From: JACDHG01 sp963815295
GTDB taxonomy: Bacteria > Actinomycetota > Actinomycetes > Propionibacteriales > Nocardioidaceae
Reading direction: 5' to 3'
Length of the DNA stretch: 64,000 nucleotides
Assembly: GCA_963815295.1 (NCBI GenBank)
Contig: CAWFFZ010000008.1
Span: 992,001 to 1,056,000 of the forward strand
The notes below the pieces were generated by a model that was given only the letters and a program-made list of their open reading frames with translations, ran no database searches and had not been told where the DNA came from. The position numbers and the translations under genes were made by a program. Position 1 is the stretch's first letter. Each line of letters begins with the position of its first letter. Positions 17,112 to 24,826 of this stretch are shown here, piece after piece.

Positions 17112-18080
17112 TCAGGGGATGGACACCAGGATCTCGCAGTTGGCGGCTGTGTCGGTGTCGGGTCCGCCGTCGCAGCGATCTGTGTCGGTGCCGCCGTCGA
17201 GGGTGTCGTTGCCCTCCGCGCCGAACAGCCTGTCGTTGCCCGACTCGCCGCCTGACAGCGTGTCGTTGCCGGCGAGGCCCCACAGGATGTTCGCGTCATC
17301 GAAGTTTGCCCCGTAACCCTCAACACCCCCGGTAATGGTGTCGTCGTGGGCCGACCCGACGATGTTCTCGCCGTAGAGCAAGTCGAATCCCTGTCCGCTG
17401 CCCATCGGTGGCTCGCCGTTCGGCGGAGCCATGTTGATCGTGACCGGTCCGGTCGACAGCCTGAACGAGATGGTGTCGACCCCACTGTCACCGGATGCCC
17501 AATCGTCGCCCGGTCCGGGGATGAGTGTGTCGTTGCCCTGTCCGCCATAGAGGTTGTCAAACCCGCCGCCGCGTCCGCCGAGGATGTCCGCACGACCGTT
17601 GCCGGAAAGGGAGTTGCCCGTGAGTGAGCCAAGGTAGTTGATGTACGCCCGGTTGTCGCCCCTCAGGGTGTCTCGATAGGGGGTGCCGGAGAGGTTCTCG
17701 ACGCCGTCGATGGTGTCGGTTCCGTGGCCCGTCGCGATGCCTGTCCGCAGATCCGCCTTCACCCCGTTGGCGACATTGGTGTAGGAGAAGGAGATGCCGT
17801 CGACGCCGTCGCCGCCTATGTAGGTGTCGTCGCCGGGACTGCTCTGCATTGAGTCGTTGCCGCCGAGTCCGCAGATCACGTCGTCACCCTCCGTGCCGTT
17901 CAGGTATTCGCCGAATTCAGTGCCGGTGATGGTGCAGTCGGCAAGGGTGACGTCGATGCGTTGGGCCTGCGCCGAACCCGGGCCGGTCACCCCCGCATCG
18001 GCAGTCGTACCAGGGCTCACCACCACCGCGGCGGCGGCAAGGACAGACGTGATCACGGCAGCGAACTTGGACGTGGACAT
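17112..18080 (-). CDS. Secreted calcium-binding protein with RTX repeats
   Basis: A 322-aa exported protein. A Sec signal peptide (MSTSKFAAVITSVLAAAAVV, cleavage near ADA) is followed by irregular GGxGxDxLx nonapeptide repeats such as GLGGNDSMQ, GGQGNDTLI and FGAEGNDTLDGG. These form a calcium-loaded beta-roll outside the cell. The tail DRCDGGPDTDTAANCE has a Cys pair. The start at 18080 follows GAGGGAGT. It differs from classical RTX toxins in having a Sec signal and no neighbouring type I secretion genes. A structural or adhesive role is likely, but no catalytic domain is present. Confidence 0.8.
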   Translation of the reverse strand: MSTSKFAAVITSVLAAAAVVVSPGTTADAGVTGPGSAQAQRIDVTLADCTITGTEFGEYLNGTEGDDVICGLGGNDSMQSSPGDDTYIGGDGVDGISFSYTNVANGVKADLRTGIATGHGTDTIDGVENLSGTPYRDTLRGDNRAYINYLGSLTGNSLSGNGRADILGGRGGGFDNLYGGQGNDTLIPGPGDDWASGDSGVDTISFRLSTGPVTINMAPPNGEPPMGSGQGFDLLYGENIVGSAHDDTITGGVEGYGANFDDANILWGLAGNDTLSGGESGNDRLFGAEGNDTLDGGTDTDRCDGGPDTDTAANCEILVSIP

Positions 18081-18167
18081 ACGAGACTCCCTCATGCCCT
18101 CTCCGGTCTACTCTTCCCTGGGCCGGTACGTCCATAGCCCACACGGGCTACCGACGGCTGCCAGCGA

Positions 18168-18197
18168 TTGCCACCCTCAGTAGCCCGACCGTACGGT
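18168..18197 (+). promoter_or_regulatory. Promoter of leaderless alpha/beta hydrolase gene
   Basis: TTGCCA (18168-18173), 18-bp spacer, TACGGT (18192-18197), then 7 nt to GTG 18205. This fixes the start at 18205 rather than the upstream GTG/ATG codons. Confidence 0.6.
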
Positions 18198-18204
18198 GGT
18201 GATG

Positions 18205-18984
18205 GTGGCCCCGGATGCGAACGTGACCGAGCGGGCATGGTTCCCCAGCACGAGCGGACCCAGGCTTGCCGGTCTGATCGACCTCCCGGAAGGTCCGCCC
18301 CGAGGGTGGGGTGTGTTCGCACACGGCTTCACACTGGGCAAGGACAGCCCGGCCGCCAGCCGCCTCTGTAAGCGGCTGGCCAGCGAGGGCATCGGGATGC
18401 TGCGCTTCGACAACCTCGGACTCGGCGACTCCGAGGGCGACTGGGGCGACGGGTCGTTCTCCCACAAGATCGCCGACACGGCGCAAGCCGCGCGGTTCAT
18501 GAACGAGACCGGCCGCGAGGTGCGGCTGCTGGTGGGGCACTCCTTCGGCGGGGCAGCGGTCATCGCCGCGGCCCATGAGGTCGACTCGGTGCGCGCAGTG
18601 GCGAGCATCGGCGCGCCGTACGACCCGAGCCATGTCGAGCACACCTACGACGCCCTTGTCGAACGGATCCTCGCCCACGGCGAGGCACCCTTCCTCATCG
18701 GCGGCAAGGCGCTCACCTTGCGGCGGCACTTCATCGAGGACGTGCGCGCAGCGGACCTGCACGAGCAGATCCGCACGCTGCGCAGGGCGCTGCTGGTGAT
18801 GCACTCCCCGATCGACAACACGGTGGGGATCGCCAACGCGAGTGAGATATTCCGGGCGGCCCGGCACCCGCGCAGCTTCGTGTCGCTGGAGGGCGCCGAC
18901 CACCTGCTCACGGGGCGCAACCAGGCCACGCGGGCGGCCCGCATCATCAGTGCCTGGGCCGACCCCTACCTAGCCCGCCGGTGA
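18205..18984 (+). CDS. Alpha/beta hydrolase
   Basis: A 259-aa cytoplasmic hydrolase. The oxyanion segment is GVFAHGFTLGKDSPAA (about residues 35-50). The nucleophile elbow is LVGHSFGGAAVIAAAHEV (Ser near residue 115), the acid is probably the Asp of MHSPIDNTVG, and the catalytic His is in LEGADHLLTGR near 231. The shape resembles the hydrolase half of OsmC/alpha-beta hydrolase fusions, here without OsmC. Substrate unknown; short-chain esters are a guess. The start is chosen from the promoter spacing. It is convergent with the methyltransferase at 19012. Confidence 0.82.
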   Translation: MAPDANVTERAWFPSTSGPRLAGLIDLPEGPPRGWGVFAHGFTLGKDSPAASRLCKRLASEGIGMLRFDNLGLGDSEGDWGDGSFSHKIADTAQAARFMNETGREVRLLVGHSFGGAAVIAAAHEVDSVRAVASIGAPYDPSHVEHTYDALVERILAHGEAPFLIGGKALTLRRHFIEDVRAADLHEQIRTLRRALLVMHSPIDNTVGIANASEIFRAARHPRSFVSLEGADHLLTGRNQATRAARIISAWADPYLARR

Positions 18985-19011
18985 ATCCCAGACGTACGTC
19001 GTCGGCGGTGG

Positions 19012-19803
19012 TCAGCGGCGGACCCCGACGATCAGTACGTACTGGCGGTCCACTGTCACTTCGGTGTCGCCGGTGCGGTGCTGGTCGAGCCTTTCGATCA
19101 GCTCGCTTCGCAGCGAGGCGGCACGGTCAGCCGGCAGGTTGGCCAGCAGGGTCTTGATCGGCCCAAAAGCCGTCGCCGCTTGCTCGACCATCGTTGCTGC
19201 AGATTCCGACCTCCAGGGTGAGATGTGGCGGGTGACGGTCAGCTCGAACGTCGCGTCGAGGAGATCGCTCGCATGCTCTTCCTCCCCCCAGGCCAGCAAG
19301 TCTGCCGCCTCGGGCGGTGGTGGTGGCGCGTAGGAGTCGAAGACGTCGAACGGGTCGGTGCCCTCGGTGTTTCGAATCCAGGCTGTCATCGCGAGACGTC
19401 CACCGAGGCGCGTCACCCGGCTGAGCTGGTCGGCAACCGCCTCGTGGTGGGGCGCGAAGATGGCCCCGACCGTGGAGGTGACGATGTCGAACGCCCCGTC
19501 GTCATACGGCAAGGCTTCGACGTCGGCGACCTCGAACCGCACCCCGAGTCCCTCGGACAGCCGCTCGGCAGTGGCGATGAGGGCGGGGGACGAGTCAGCG
19601 CCCACGACCTCCGCACCCGTGCGCACGGCCATCCGGGCGAGTTCTCCCGTGCCGCAGGCGACGTCGAGCCAGCGGTCGCCAGGTCCGGCGTTCACGGAGT
19701 CGAGGACGGCCTCATGCATTCCCGTCAGTGTCGGTGCCACCAGCTCGAACGGCGCTGAGCCCCACACGTCAGCCTGGCGTTGCTTCAATTCCATGGGTTC
19801 CAT
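19012..19803 (-). CDS. Class I SAM-dependent methyltransferase
   Basis: A 263-aa methyltransferase. Motif I is WLDVACGTGELARMAVRTGA (about residues 44-63), followed by the acidic VVGADSSPALIATA and the motif II-like FEVADVEALPYDDGAFDIV. The arrangement fits the UbiE/Methyltransf_11 group acting on small molecules. AGAAGGGGG lies upstream of the ATG at 19803. No biosynthetic neighbour points to a substrate. Confidence 0.82.
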   Translation of the reverse strand: MEPMELKQRQADVWGSAPFELVAPTLTGMHEAVLDSVNAGPGDRWLDVACGTGELARMAVRTGAEVVGADSSPALIATAERLSEGLGVRFEVADVEALPYDDGAFDIVTSTVGAIFAPHHEAVADQLSRVTRLGGRLAMTAWIRNTEGTDPFDVFDSYAPPPPPEAADLLAWGEEEHASDLLDATFELTVTRHISPWRSESAATMVEQAATAFGPIKTLLANLPADRAASLRSELIERLDQHRTGDTEVTVDRQYVLIVGVRR

Positions 19804-19842
19804 GGCCCCCTTCTGAGTTTCGCGGCCCCCGACCGTGTACTG

Positions 19843-20373
19843 CTACATCCCTGTGATGCCCTGGCCGCTCCCGGCCTCGGCATCGATCGGCTCGTGCTCG
19901 ACGAGGTGCAGGACCGGGACGCCAAGGCGACGGCGTGCCTTGGAAGCCCAGTCCACGTGGAAGAACTCGGCGACGACGTGTGGTCGCGTCATCACGATCA
20001 CCTCGGCGGCATCGTGCTCCGACGCGACGCGTTCTAGTACGTCGATCGGGTCGTCCGGGCTGAACTCGCCACTCGCGTCATGGCCGGTCGCCTTCAAGGC
20101 CGCGATGCTGACCGTCACGGCATTCTCGGCGTGCCTGTCGATGGCCTCCTGTGCCTGCCGTGCGTCGAGCTCGTCGGTCACAACCGGCGGCGCAGCCAAC
20201 ACTTCACTTGCAGCCAGCGCACCCAGGGCGGTCTCGACCCGCAGCTGGGCGTTCTCGCAGGGGATCAGGAGGTGATAATGGCGTGCCTCCTCGATGCCCT
20301 CGTGCAGCGAGGCGACCTCGGCCGCATCACCGGAGGTGAGCACCTGTTCGGCAAGGACGATCACGTTGTACAT
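19843..20373 (-). CDS. Universal-stress-like alpha/beta protein
   Basis: A 176-aa cytoplasmic protein beginning MYNVIVLAEQVLTSGDAAEV. It has an alternating strand/helix pattern and a closing EVIVMTRPHVVAEFF ... VPVLHLVEHE, resembling the Usp (universal stress) Rossmann-like fold. The typical ATP-binding GxxGxxxxxxxxGS loop is not obvious, so nucleotide binding is uncertain. AAGGAGAG upstream supports the start at 20373; the longer frame overlaps the ligase gene and is not used. It follows the ATP-dependent ligase on the same strand. Confidence 0.65.
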   Translation of the reverse strand: MYNVIVLAEQVLTSGDAAEVASLHEGIEEARHYHLLIPCENAQLRVETALGALAASEVLAAPPVVTDELDARQAQEAIDRHAENAVTVSIAALKATGHDASGEFSPDDPIDVLERVASEHDAAEVIVMTRPHVVAEFFHVDWASKARRRLGVPVLHLVEHEPIDAEAGSGQGITGM

Positions 20374-20455
20374 GGCACTCTCCTTCGAGGCGTCGCTCAC
20401 TATCATCCTCCCGCCGACGCTTGCGCCCAAGAGTTTCTGACAACTGTTGTGGCCG

Positions 20456-21535
20456 TCAACGCAGGATGTCGTCGAGGTCGTAGCTGACGGGCTCCTCGAG
20501 CTGCTCGTAGGTGCATGACTCGGGCGTCCGGTCGGGGCGCCAGCGCTTGAACTGGGTGGTATGACGAAATCGCGCCCCCTCCATGTGGTCGTAGCCGACC
20601 TCGGCGACGAGTGACGGGTCGAGGGGCACCCAGGACAGGTCCTTGCCGGCATTCCAGCGTGACTGAGCGCCCGGCATCCGGCCGCCGGTCTCGGCGGTAG
20701 CCCACTCGGCCCACGGATGGTCGGCCGGGTCGATGAGCAGGGGCTCGAGCTCCTTGACGAGCTCTGCTCGTCGGGTCACCGGGAACGCCGCCGACACGCC
20801 CACGTGCTGCAGGTGGCCCTCGTCGTCATACAGGCCGAGCAGGAGCGATCCCAAGCGTGGCTCCTCGGGGGTTGAGGTCTTGTGGAGCCGGTAGCCCGCG
20901 AGCACGACGTCGGCCGTGCGCTCGTGCTTGACCTTCAGCATGGTGCGCTTGTTCGGCTCGTACGTCGATGCAAGTGGCTTCGCGACGACGCCGTCGAGCC
21001 CGGCGCCCTCGAACGACGAGAACCACTCCTCGGCTGTGCCGTGGTCGGTCGTCGCCGCCGTCAGGAAGATGGGCGGCTTTGACGATGTGAGGTGTTCCTC
21101 GAGCAGCGCACGGCGCTCGCCTTGCGGCGTCTCCAGGAGCGACTGGTCGTCGAGTGCCAGCAGGTCAAAGGCGACGAACGATGCAGGCGTGTCGACCGCC
21201 AGCTTGCGCACTCGTGAGTCGGCGGGGTGGATCCGCTCCAGCAACCGCTCGAAGTGCAACCTGCCGTCCATCGCGATCACGATCTCACCGTCCACCACAC
21301 ACCGCTGAGGCAGGGAAGCCAGCGCTGCCTCAACGATCTCGGGGAAGTAGCGAGTCAGAGGTCGCTCGTTGCGGCTGCCGAGCTCGACCTCGTCTCCGTC
21401 GCGAAACACGATGCACCGGAAGCCGTCCCACTTCGGCTCGTAGAGGAGGCCGCCTTCGTGGGCAGCCGACTTCGGGATGGCCTTGGTCGCCTTAGCGAGC
21501 ATCGGGGACAGCGGTGGCATCACAGGTAGGTCCAT
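20456..21535 (-). CDS. ligC: ATP-dependent DNA ligase (LigC type)
   Basis: A 359-aa ligase that seals DNA nicks using ATP. The adenylated Lys is in YEPKWDGFRCIVFRDG (KxDGxR motif, Lys near residue 34). Further motifs are SRNERPLTRYFPEI, VVDGEIVIAMDG, FVAFDLLALDD, GLDGVVAKPLASTYEPNKR and TMLKVKHERTADVV. An OB-fold domain finishes the protein. Length and motif set match mycobacterial LigC. The ATG at 21535 has GAGGAG upstream. It is not next to ku; the LigD-type polymerase is 4.5 kb away. The likely role is base-excision or back-up end-joining repair. Confidence 0.9.
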   Translation of the reverse strand: MDLPVMPPLSPMLAKATKAIPKSAAHEGGLLYEPKWDGFRCIVFRDGDEVELGSRNERPLTRYFPEIVEAALASLPQRCVVDGEIVIAMDGRLHFERLLERIHPADSRVRKLAVDTPASFVAFDLLALDDQSLLETPQGERRALLEEHLTSSKPPIFLTAATTDHGTAEEWFSSFEGAGLDGVVAKPLASTYEPNKRTMLKVKHERTADVVLAGYRLHKTSTPEEPRLGSLLLGLYDDEGHLQHVGVSAAFPVTRRAELVKELEPLLIDPADHPWAEWATAETGGRMPGAQSRWNAGKDLSWVPLDPSLVAEVGYDHMEGARFRHTTQFKRWRPDRTPESCTYEQLEEPVSYDLDDILR

Positions 21536-21546
21536 GGCTCCTCGGA

Positions 21547-22290
21547 TCAGTTCGTCGTGTAGCGGCAGAACAGCTCGCCGTCGGACTCGAGCAGGTGGCG
21601 TAGTCGTAAGCGGGCAGGGGAGATGATCGCTGCGCCATGGGTGACGCGACGCCGGTCGCCGGCGACGAGCTGCGGGCTGATCGTGAGGCACAGTTCGTCG
21701 AGCTGCCGTGCTGCGGTCAGTCCGCGCATCAGCGTTGGTCCGCCCTCACACAGGACCCGCTGGTATCCGTGACCGCCGAGCGCTTCGATTGCACCAGCAA
21801 GGTCGACGTCGAGCTCGCCTGCGACGACGGTCGTCGCGTCTGTCAGGGCACCGGAGGTTTCGCCGTGGAGGGGGTTGGCCAGTCCCGCCTCGGTGGTGAT
21901 GACGATCGTGGGCGACACGCCACCAGCGAGCAGCCCGAGGTCCAGACTCAGCGACCTCGACACCACGGCGATCGCGGGCACTGGGGCGAGGCCCAGTTGG
22001 CGACGCAGTTCGATCGCGACCTCCGACTCGAGGATCGGCTGGTAGCCCTCGCGGCGAGCGGTGCCGGCGCCCACGAGCACGACGTCACACAACGAACGCA
22101 GCAGGGCGAACAACCGTTGGTCAGCCTGGCTCGTGAGACCTTCCGACTTCCCGTCCTCGCCTTGCGCGGCGCCATCCAGGGTGGCGACGAAGTTGGCCCG
22201 CACCCACCGTCTGTCGACGGGGTACGCGTACAGCTCGACGAGATCGTCGTCGTCCAGCTCGTCGGGCGTGGTGGGAAACAGCGACTGCAC
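21547..22290 (-). CDS. RibD C-terminal-domain reductase
   Basis: A 247-aa pyrimidine-reductase-like protein related to the NADPH-dependent reductase half of RibD and to dihydrofolate reductase. Marks are VRANFVATLDGAAQGEDGKS, VLVGAGTARREGY (NADPH pocket) and VLCEGGPTLMRGLTAARQLDELCL. It lacks the deaminase domain, so riboflavin synthesis is possible but not certain. CAGGAT ends 6 nt before the GTG at 22290. It starts 56 bp from the divergent PPK2 gene and ends 11 bp before the ligase start, so ligC may be co-transcribed with it. Confidence 0.85.
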   Translation of the reverse strand: MQSLFPTTPDELDDDDLVELYAYPVDRRWVRANFVATLDGAAQGEDGKSEGLTSQADQRLFALLRSLCDVVLVGAGTARREGYQPILESEVAIELRRQLGLAPVPAIAVVSRSLSLDLGLLAGGVSPTIVITTEAGLANPLHGETSGALTDATTVVAGELDVDLAGAIEALGGHGYQRVLCEGGPTLMRGLTAARQLDELCLTISPQLVAGDRRRVTHGAAIISPARLRLRHLLESDGELFCRYTTN

Positions 22291-22346
22291 GCGTCGATCC
22301 TGCCACCTCCTGCCGGGCAGACGAGCCGACCGGTCAGAATGGCGCC

Positions 22347-23201
22347 ATGAGTACGACGGCAGCACCAGGTCCGCTGAGTGACGTGCTGCGCCTACCGACA
22401 GGACCCGTCGACCTGGAGGCGCTCGACCCGCATGGGAAGCCCGGCTTCGACGGCACGAAGTCCGAGGCGAAGGAGGCGCTGGCCGATATCGGAGCGAAGG
22501 CGGCCGACCTCCAGGAACGGCTGTACGCGGAGTCGAAGGTCGCCGGACGCCGGAGCATCCTGCTGGTTCTTCAGGGGATGGACACATCCGGCAAGGGTGG
22601 CGTAGTCCGCCACAGCTTGCGTCAGCTCGACCCGCAGGGGATCTCCCTGGCATCGTTCAAGGCACCGACCAAGGAGGAACTCGAGCGCGACTTCCTCTGG
22701 CGCATCGCCAAGAAGGTTCCCGATCCCGGCATGGTGGGAGTATTCGACCGCAGTCACTATGAGGATGTGCTGATCGCCCGCGTGCGCGGTTTGGCTTCGC
22801 CGGCGGAGATCGAACGCCGCTATGACGCCATCAACGAGTTCGAGCAGCGGCTCGCCACCAGTGGCACGACCGTGATCAAGTGCATGCTCCACATCTCCAA
22901 GGACGTGCAGCGCGAACGGCTGCTGGCGCGGTTGGAGGATCCGACGAAGCACTGGAAGTTCAGCCCGGGTGACATCGACGAGCGCGCGCGGTGGGACGAC
23001 TACCAGCGCGCCTACGAGATCGCGCTAGAGCGGTGCAGGTCGGCGGCCCCCTGGCACGTCGTACCGAGTGACCGCAAGTGGTATCGCAACTGGGCGATCT
23101 GCGTCCTGCTGCTCGAGCACCTCCAACAACTGGATCCGCAGTGGCCCGCACCCGACTTCGACGTGGCGGAGCAGAAGGCTCGTCTCACATCTGATCCGTG
23201 A
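22347..23201 (+). CDS. ppk2: Polyphosphate kinase 2 family phosphotransferase
   Basis: A 284-aa P-loop enzyme that moves phosphate between polyphosphate and nucleotides. Walker A is LVLQGMDTSGKGGVVRH (about residues 74-90), and the Walker B/lid is GVFDRSHYEDVLIARVRGL, where PPK2 proteins have the DRS motif. ISKDVQRERLLARLEDP and KHWKFSPGDIDERARWDDY complete the signature. Whether it favours ADP, AMP or another acceptor cannot be told by eye. CAGAAT ends 6 nt before the ATG, suggesting a leaderless message. Confidence 0.9.
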   Translation: MSTTAAPGPLSDVLRLPTGPVDLEALDPHGKPGFDGTKSEAKEALADIGAKAADLQERLYAESKVAGRRSILLVLQGMDTSGKGGVVRHSLRQLDPQGISLASFKAPTKEELERDFLWRIAKKVPDPGMVGVFDRSHYEDVLIARVRGLASPAEIERRYDAINEFEQRLATSGTTVIKCMLHISKDVQRERLLARLEDPTKHWKFSPGDIDERARWDDYQRAYEIALERCRSAAPWHVVPSDRKWYRNWAICVLLLEHLQQLDPQWPAPDFDVAEQKARLTSDP

Positions 23202-23211
23202 CCTCGTTGTG

Positions 23212-23961
23212 TCAGGCGGGGATCTGCACCAGGTCGAGCGCCCCGACGGAGTAGCGGGCCAGGATCAGCCGGGCCAGCTCGCTGTGTGCACCGAGGGGAG
23301 CTGACACCGCGACCGCCCCCGCCTCCAGGGCTAGCTCCTCAGCCCGGTCGGGCAGCTTCCCGGGCGCCACGAACAGTGACCCCACGGCGACGTACCTTTT
23401 GCCCTGCCGGCGCCAGTCGCGCACCGCCTCCCCCGTGGACGGTGGCGCGGCTGACGCAAACGCGACCGAGGTCGGCAGCCGATGCCGGTGCCCCCACAGC
23501 CGCGCGATCCTGGCGATCGAGGCGTTCGCGCGTGCGTCCGACGAGCCGGCAGCGGCAAGCACGAGCGCGTCGAGCTCACGCACCCTCGCCAGCCGCAACG
23601 CCTCCCGGAGCCGCTCGTCGAGAATCGACAACAACGCTGCATCGGGTCCGATGACGTGGGCCGTCGTCACGGCGACGTCGGCGTGTGTGTCGTTGACCTG
23701 CTGCACGACGGCCGGCACGTCGACCCGGGCGTGGTACGCCGCCGTGAGCAGCAGGGGTACGACGACAACCTCCCGGTGTCCCTGCCGTTCGAGGCGGGAG
23801 ACGACCGTGTCGAGGTCAGGACGCACGTGGTCGAGAAATGCCGTCTCGATGCGTAGACCTGGGCGGAGCCGCCTCGTGGTCGCCACGATCTCGCGGACGG
23901 TGCGGGCCGACCTCGGGTCCTTGGACCCGTGGGCCAGGGCGATAAGCGCGGGAGCAGTCAT
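23212..23961 (-). CDS. Sirohydrochlorin chelatase-like protein (CbiX family)
   Basis: A 249-aa two-half CbiX-like protein. It begins PALIALAHGSKDPRSARTV, where His is the metal/tetrapyrrole ligand, and the first half continues VVVVPLLLTAAYHARVDVP with a second conserved His. The last gene of the sulfur operon, it would insert iron into sirohydrochlorin to make sirohaem for the sulfite reductase at the start of the operon. Its ATG overlaps the cysH stop as ATGA. The SirA/CysG methyltransferase and oxidase steps are not encoded here. Confidence 0.85.
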   Translation of the reverse strand: MTAPALIALAHGSKDPRSARTVREIVATTRRLRPGLRIETAFLDHVRPDLDTVVSRLERQGHREVVVVPLLLTAAYHARVDVPAVVQQVNDTHADVAVTTAHVIGPDAALLSILDERLREALRLARVRELDALVLAAAGSSDARANASIARIARLWGHRHRLPTSVAFASAAPPSTGEAVRDWRRQGKRYVAVGSLFVAPGKLPDRAEELALEAGAVAVSAPLGAHSELARLILARYSVGALDLVQIPA

Positions 23962-24656
23962 GAGTGGATTCCGCATTCTGTCTTGTTGGTGCCTGCCCAC
24001 CGGCCGCTGCGGGCATCGTCGCCCGGTGCCACGCGTCGAGTGCATGGCCAGCAGCCGATGGAGGGGTAGCCGTCGAACTGCAACGGATTCACGAGCAGGT
24101 TGTGCTCGCTGATGTAGCGGTCGACGTCGTCTCGGGTCCAGCGCGCCAGCGGCGAGACCTTGACCTTCTCCTTGGCGGGGTCCCAGCCGACGACCGGCGA
24201 GATGACGCGGTTGTGGGTCTCCTCGCGGCGCAACCCGGTGGCCCAGGCGTCATACGCCTCGAGTCCTTGGCGGAGCGGTTCCACCTTGCGCAGTGCGCAG
24301 CACAGGTCAGGGTTGGTCTTGTAGAGGTCCTTGCCGTATTGCTCGTCCTGGTCGCGGACCGAGATCGTCGGAGAGAGCGTGACGACGTTCACCGGCACCG
24401 TCGCGGCAACGGCGTCACGTGTCCCGAGGGTCTCGGCGAAGTGGTAGCCGGTGTCGAGGAAGAGCACATCGATGCCCGGTGCGACGCGCGAAGCCAGATG
24501 GGCAAGCACCGAGTCGCTCATCGACGACGTCACGCAGAAGCGACTCCCGAACGTGTCGACGGCCCACTCGAGCACTGCCTCAGCCGGGGCGAGCTCCAAC
24601 TCGGGGCCGGCGAGGAGGGCAGTCTCGCGCAGCTCGTCCACGCTGATGACCGTCAT
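23958..24656 (-). CDS. cysH: Adenylylsulfate/phosphoadenylylsulfate reductase
   Basis: A 232-aa reductase that turns (P)APS into sulfite. The PP-loop-like SSMSDSVLAHLASR and VLFLDTGYHFAET come first, then NPDLCCALRKVEPL and GCWPCTRRVAPGDDAR supply the CC/CxxC set that binds a 4Fe-4S cluster, marking the APS-reductase (EC 1.8.4.10) type. The C-terminal KTECGIHS carries the catalytic Cys. AGAGGACGAC precedes the ATG. It is coupled by ATGA overlap to the zinc-ribbon gene before it and to the chelatase after it. ATP sulfurylase genes are not in the window. Confidence 0.92.
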   Translation of the reverse strand: MTVISVDELRETALLAGPELELAPAEAVLEWAVDTFGSRFCVTSSMSDSVLAHLASRVAPGIDVLFLDTGYHFAETLGTRDAVAATVPVNVVTLSPTISVRDQDEQYGKDLYKTNPDLCCALRKVEPLRQGLEAYDAWATGLRREETHNRVISPVVGWDPAKEKVKVSPLARWTRDDVDRYISEHNLLVNPLQFDGYPSIGCWPCTRRVAPGDDARSGRWAGTNKTECGIHS

Positions 24657-24826
24657 GTCGTCCTCTCTGGTTCGCTGGGACCTGTGGGGGAGAGCAGGCC
24701 GATGAACTTGACCGAGAACGCCCGCAGGCATTCGCGGCACTCCCACGCACCGTGCACATCGCCATGCGGGTGCAGTCGCTCGCCGGCGCAGTAGGGGCAG
24801 TGCAGCGGCACCGAGTGGGCGCTCAT
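24653..24826 (-). CDS. Small zinc-ribbon protein of the sulfite-reductase operon
   Basis: A 57-aa protein with two CxxC pairs, LHCPYCAGE near residue 10 and WECRECLRAF near residue 28, enough for a rubredoxin-like zinc or iron site. It sits between sulfite reductase and cysH with ATGA overlaps on both sides and a GAGGAGG ribosome site, so it is made in step with them. Small Cys-rich proteins occupy the same slot in other actinobacterial cys operons (CysX-like). A role in electron delivery or assembly is inference. Confidence 0.75.
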   Translation of the reverse strand: MSAHSVPLHCPYCAGERLHPHGDVHGAWECRECLRAFSVKFIGLLSPTGPSEPERTT

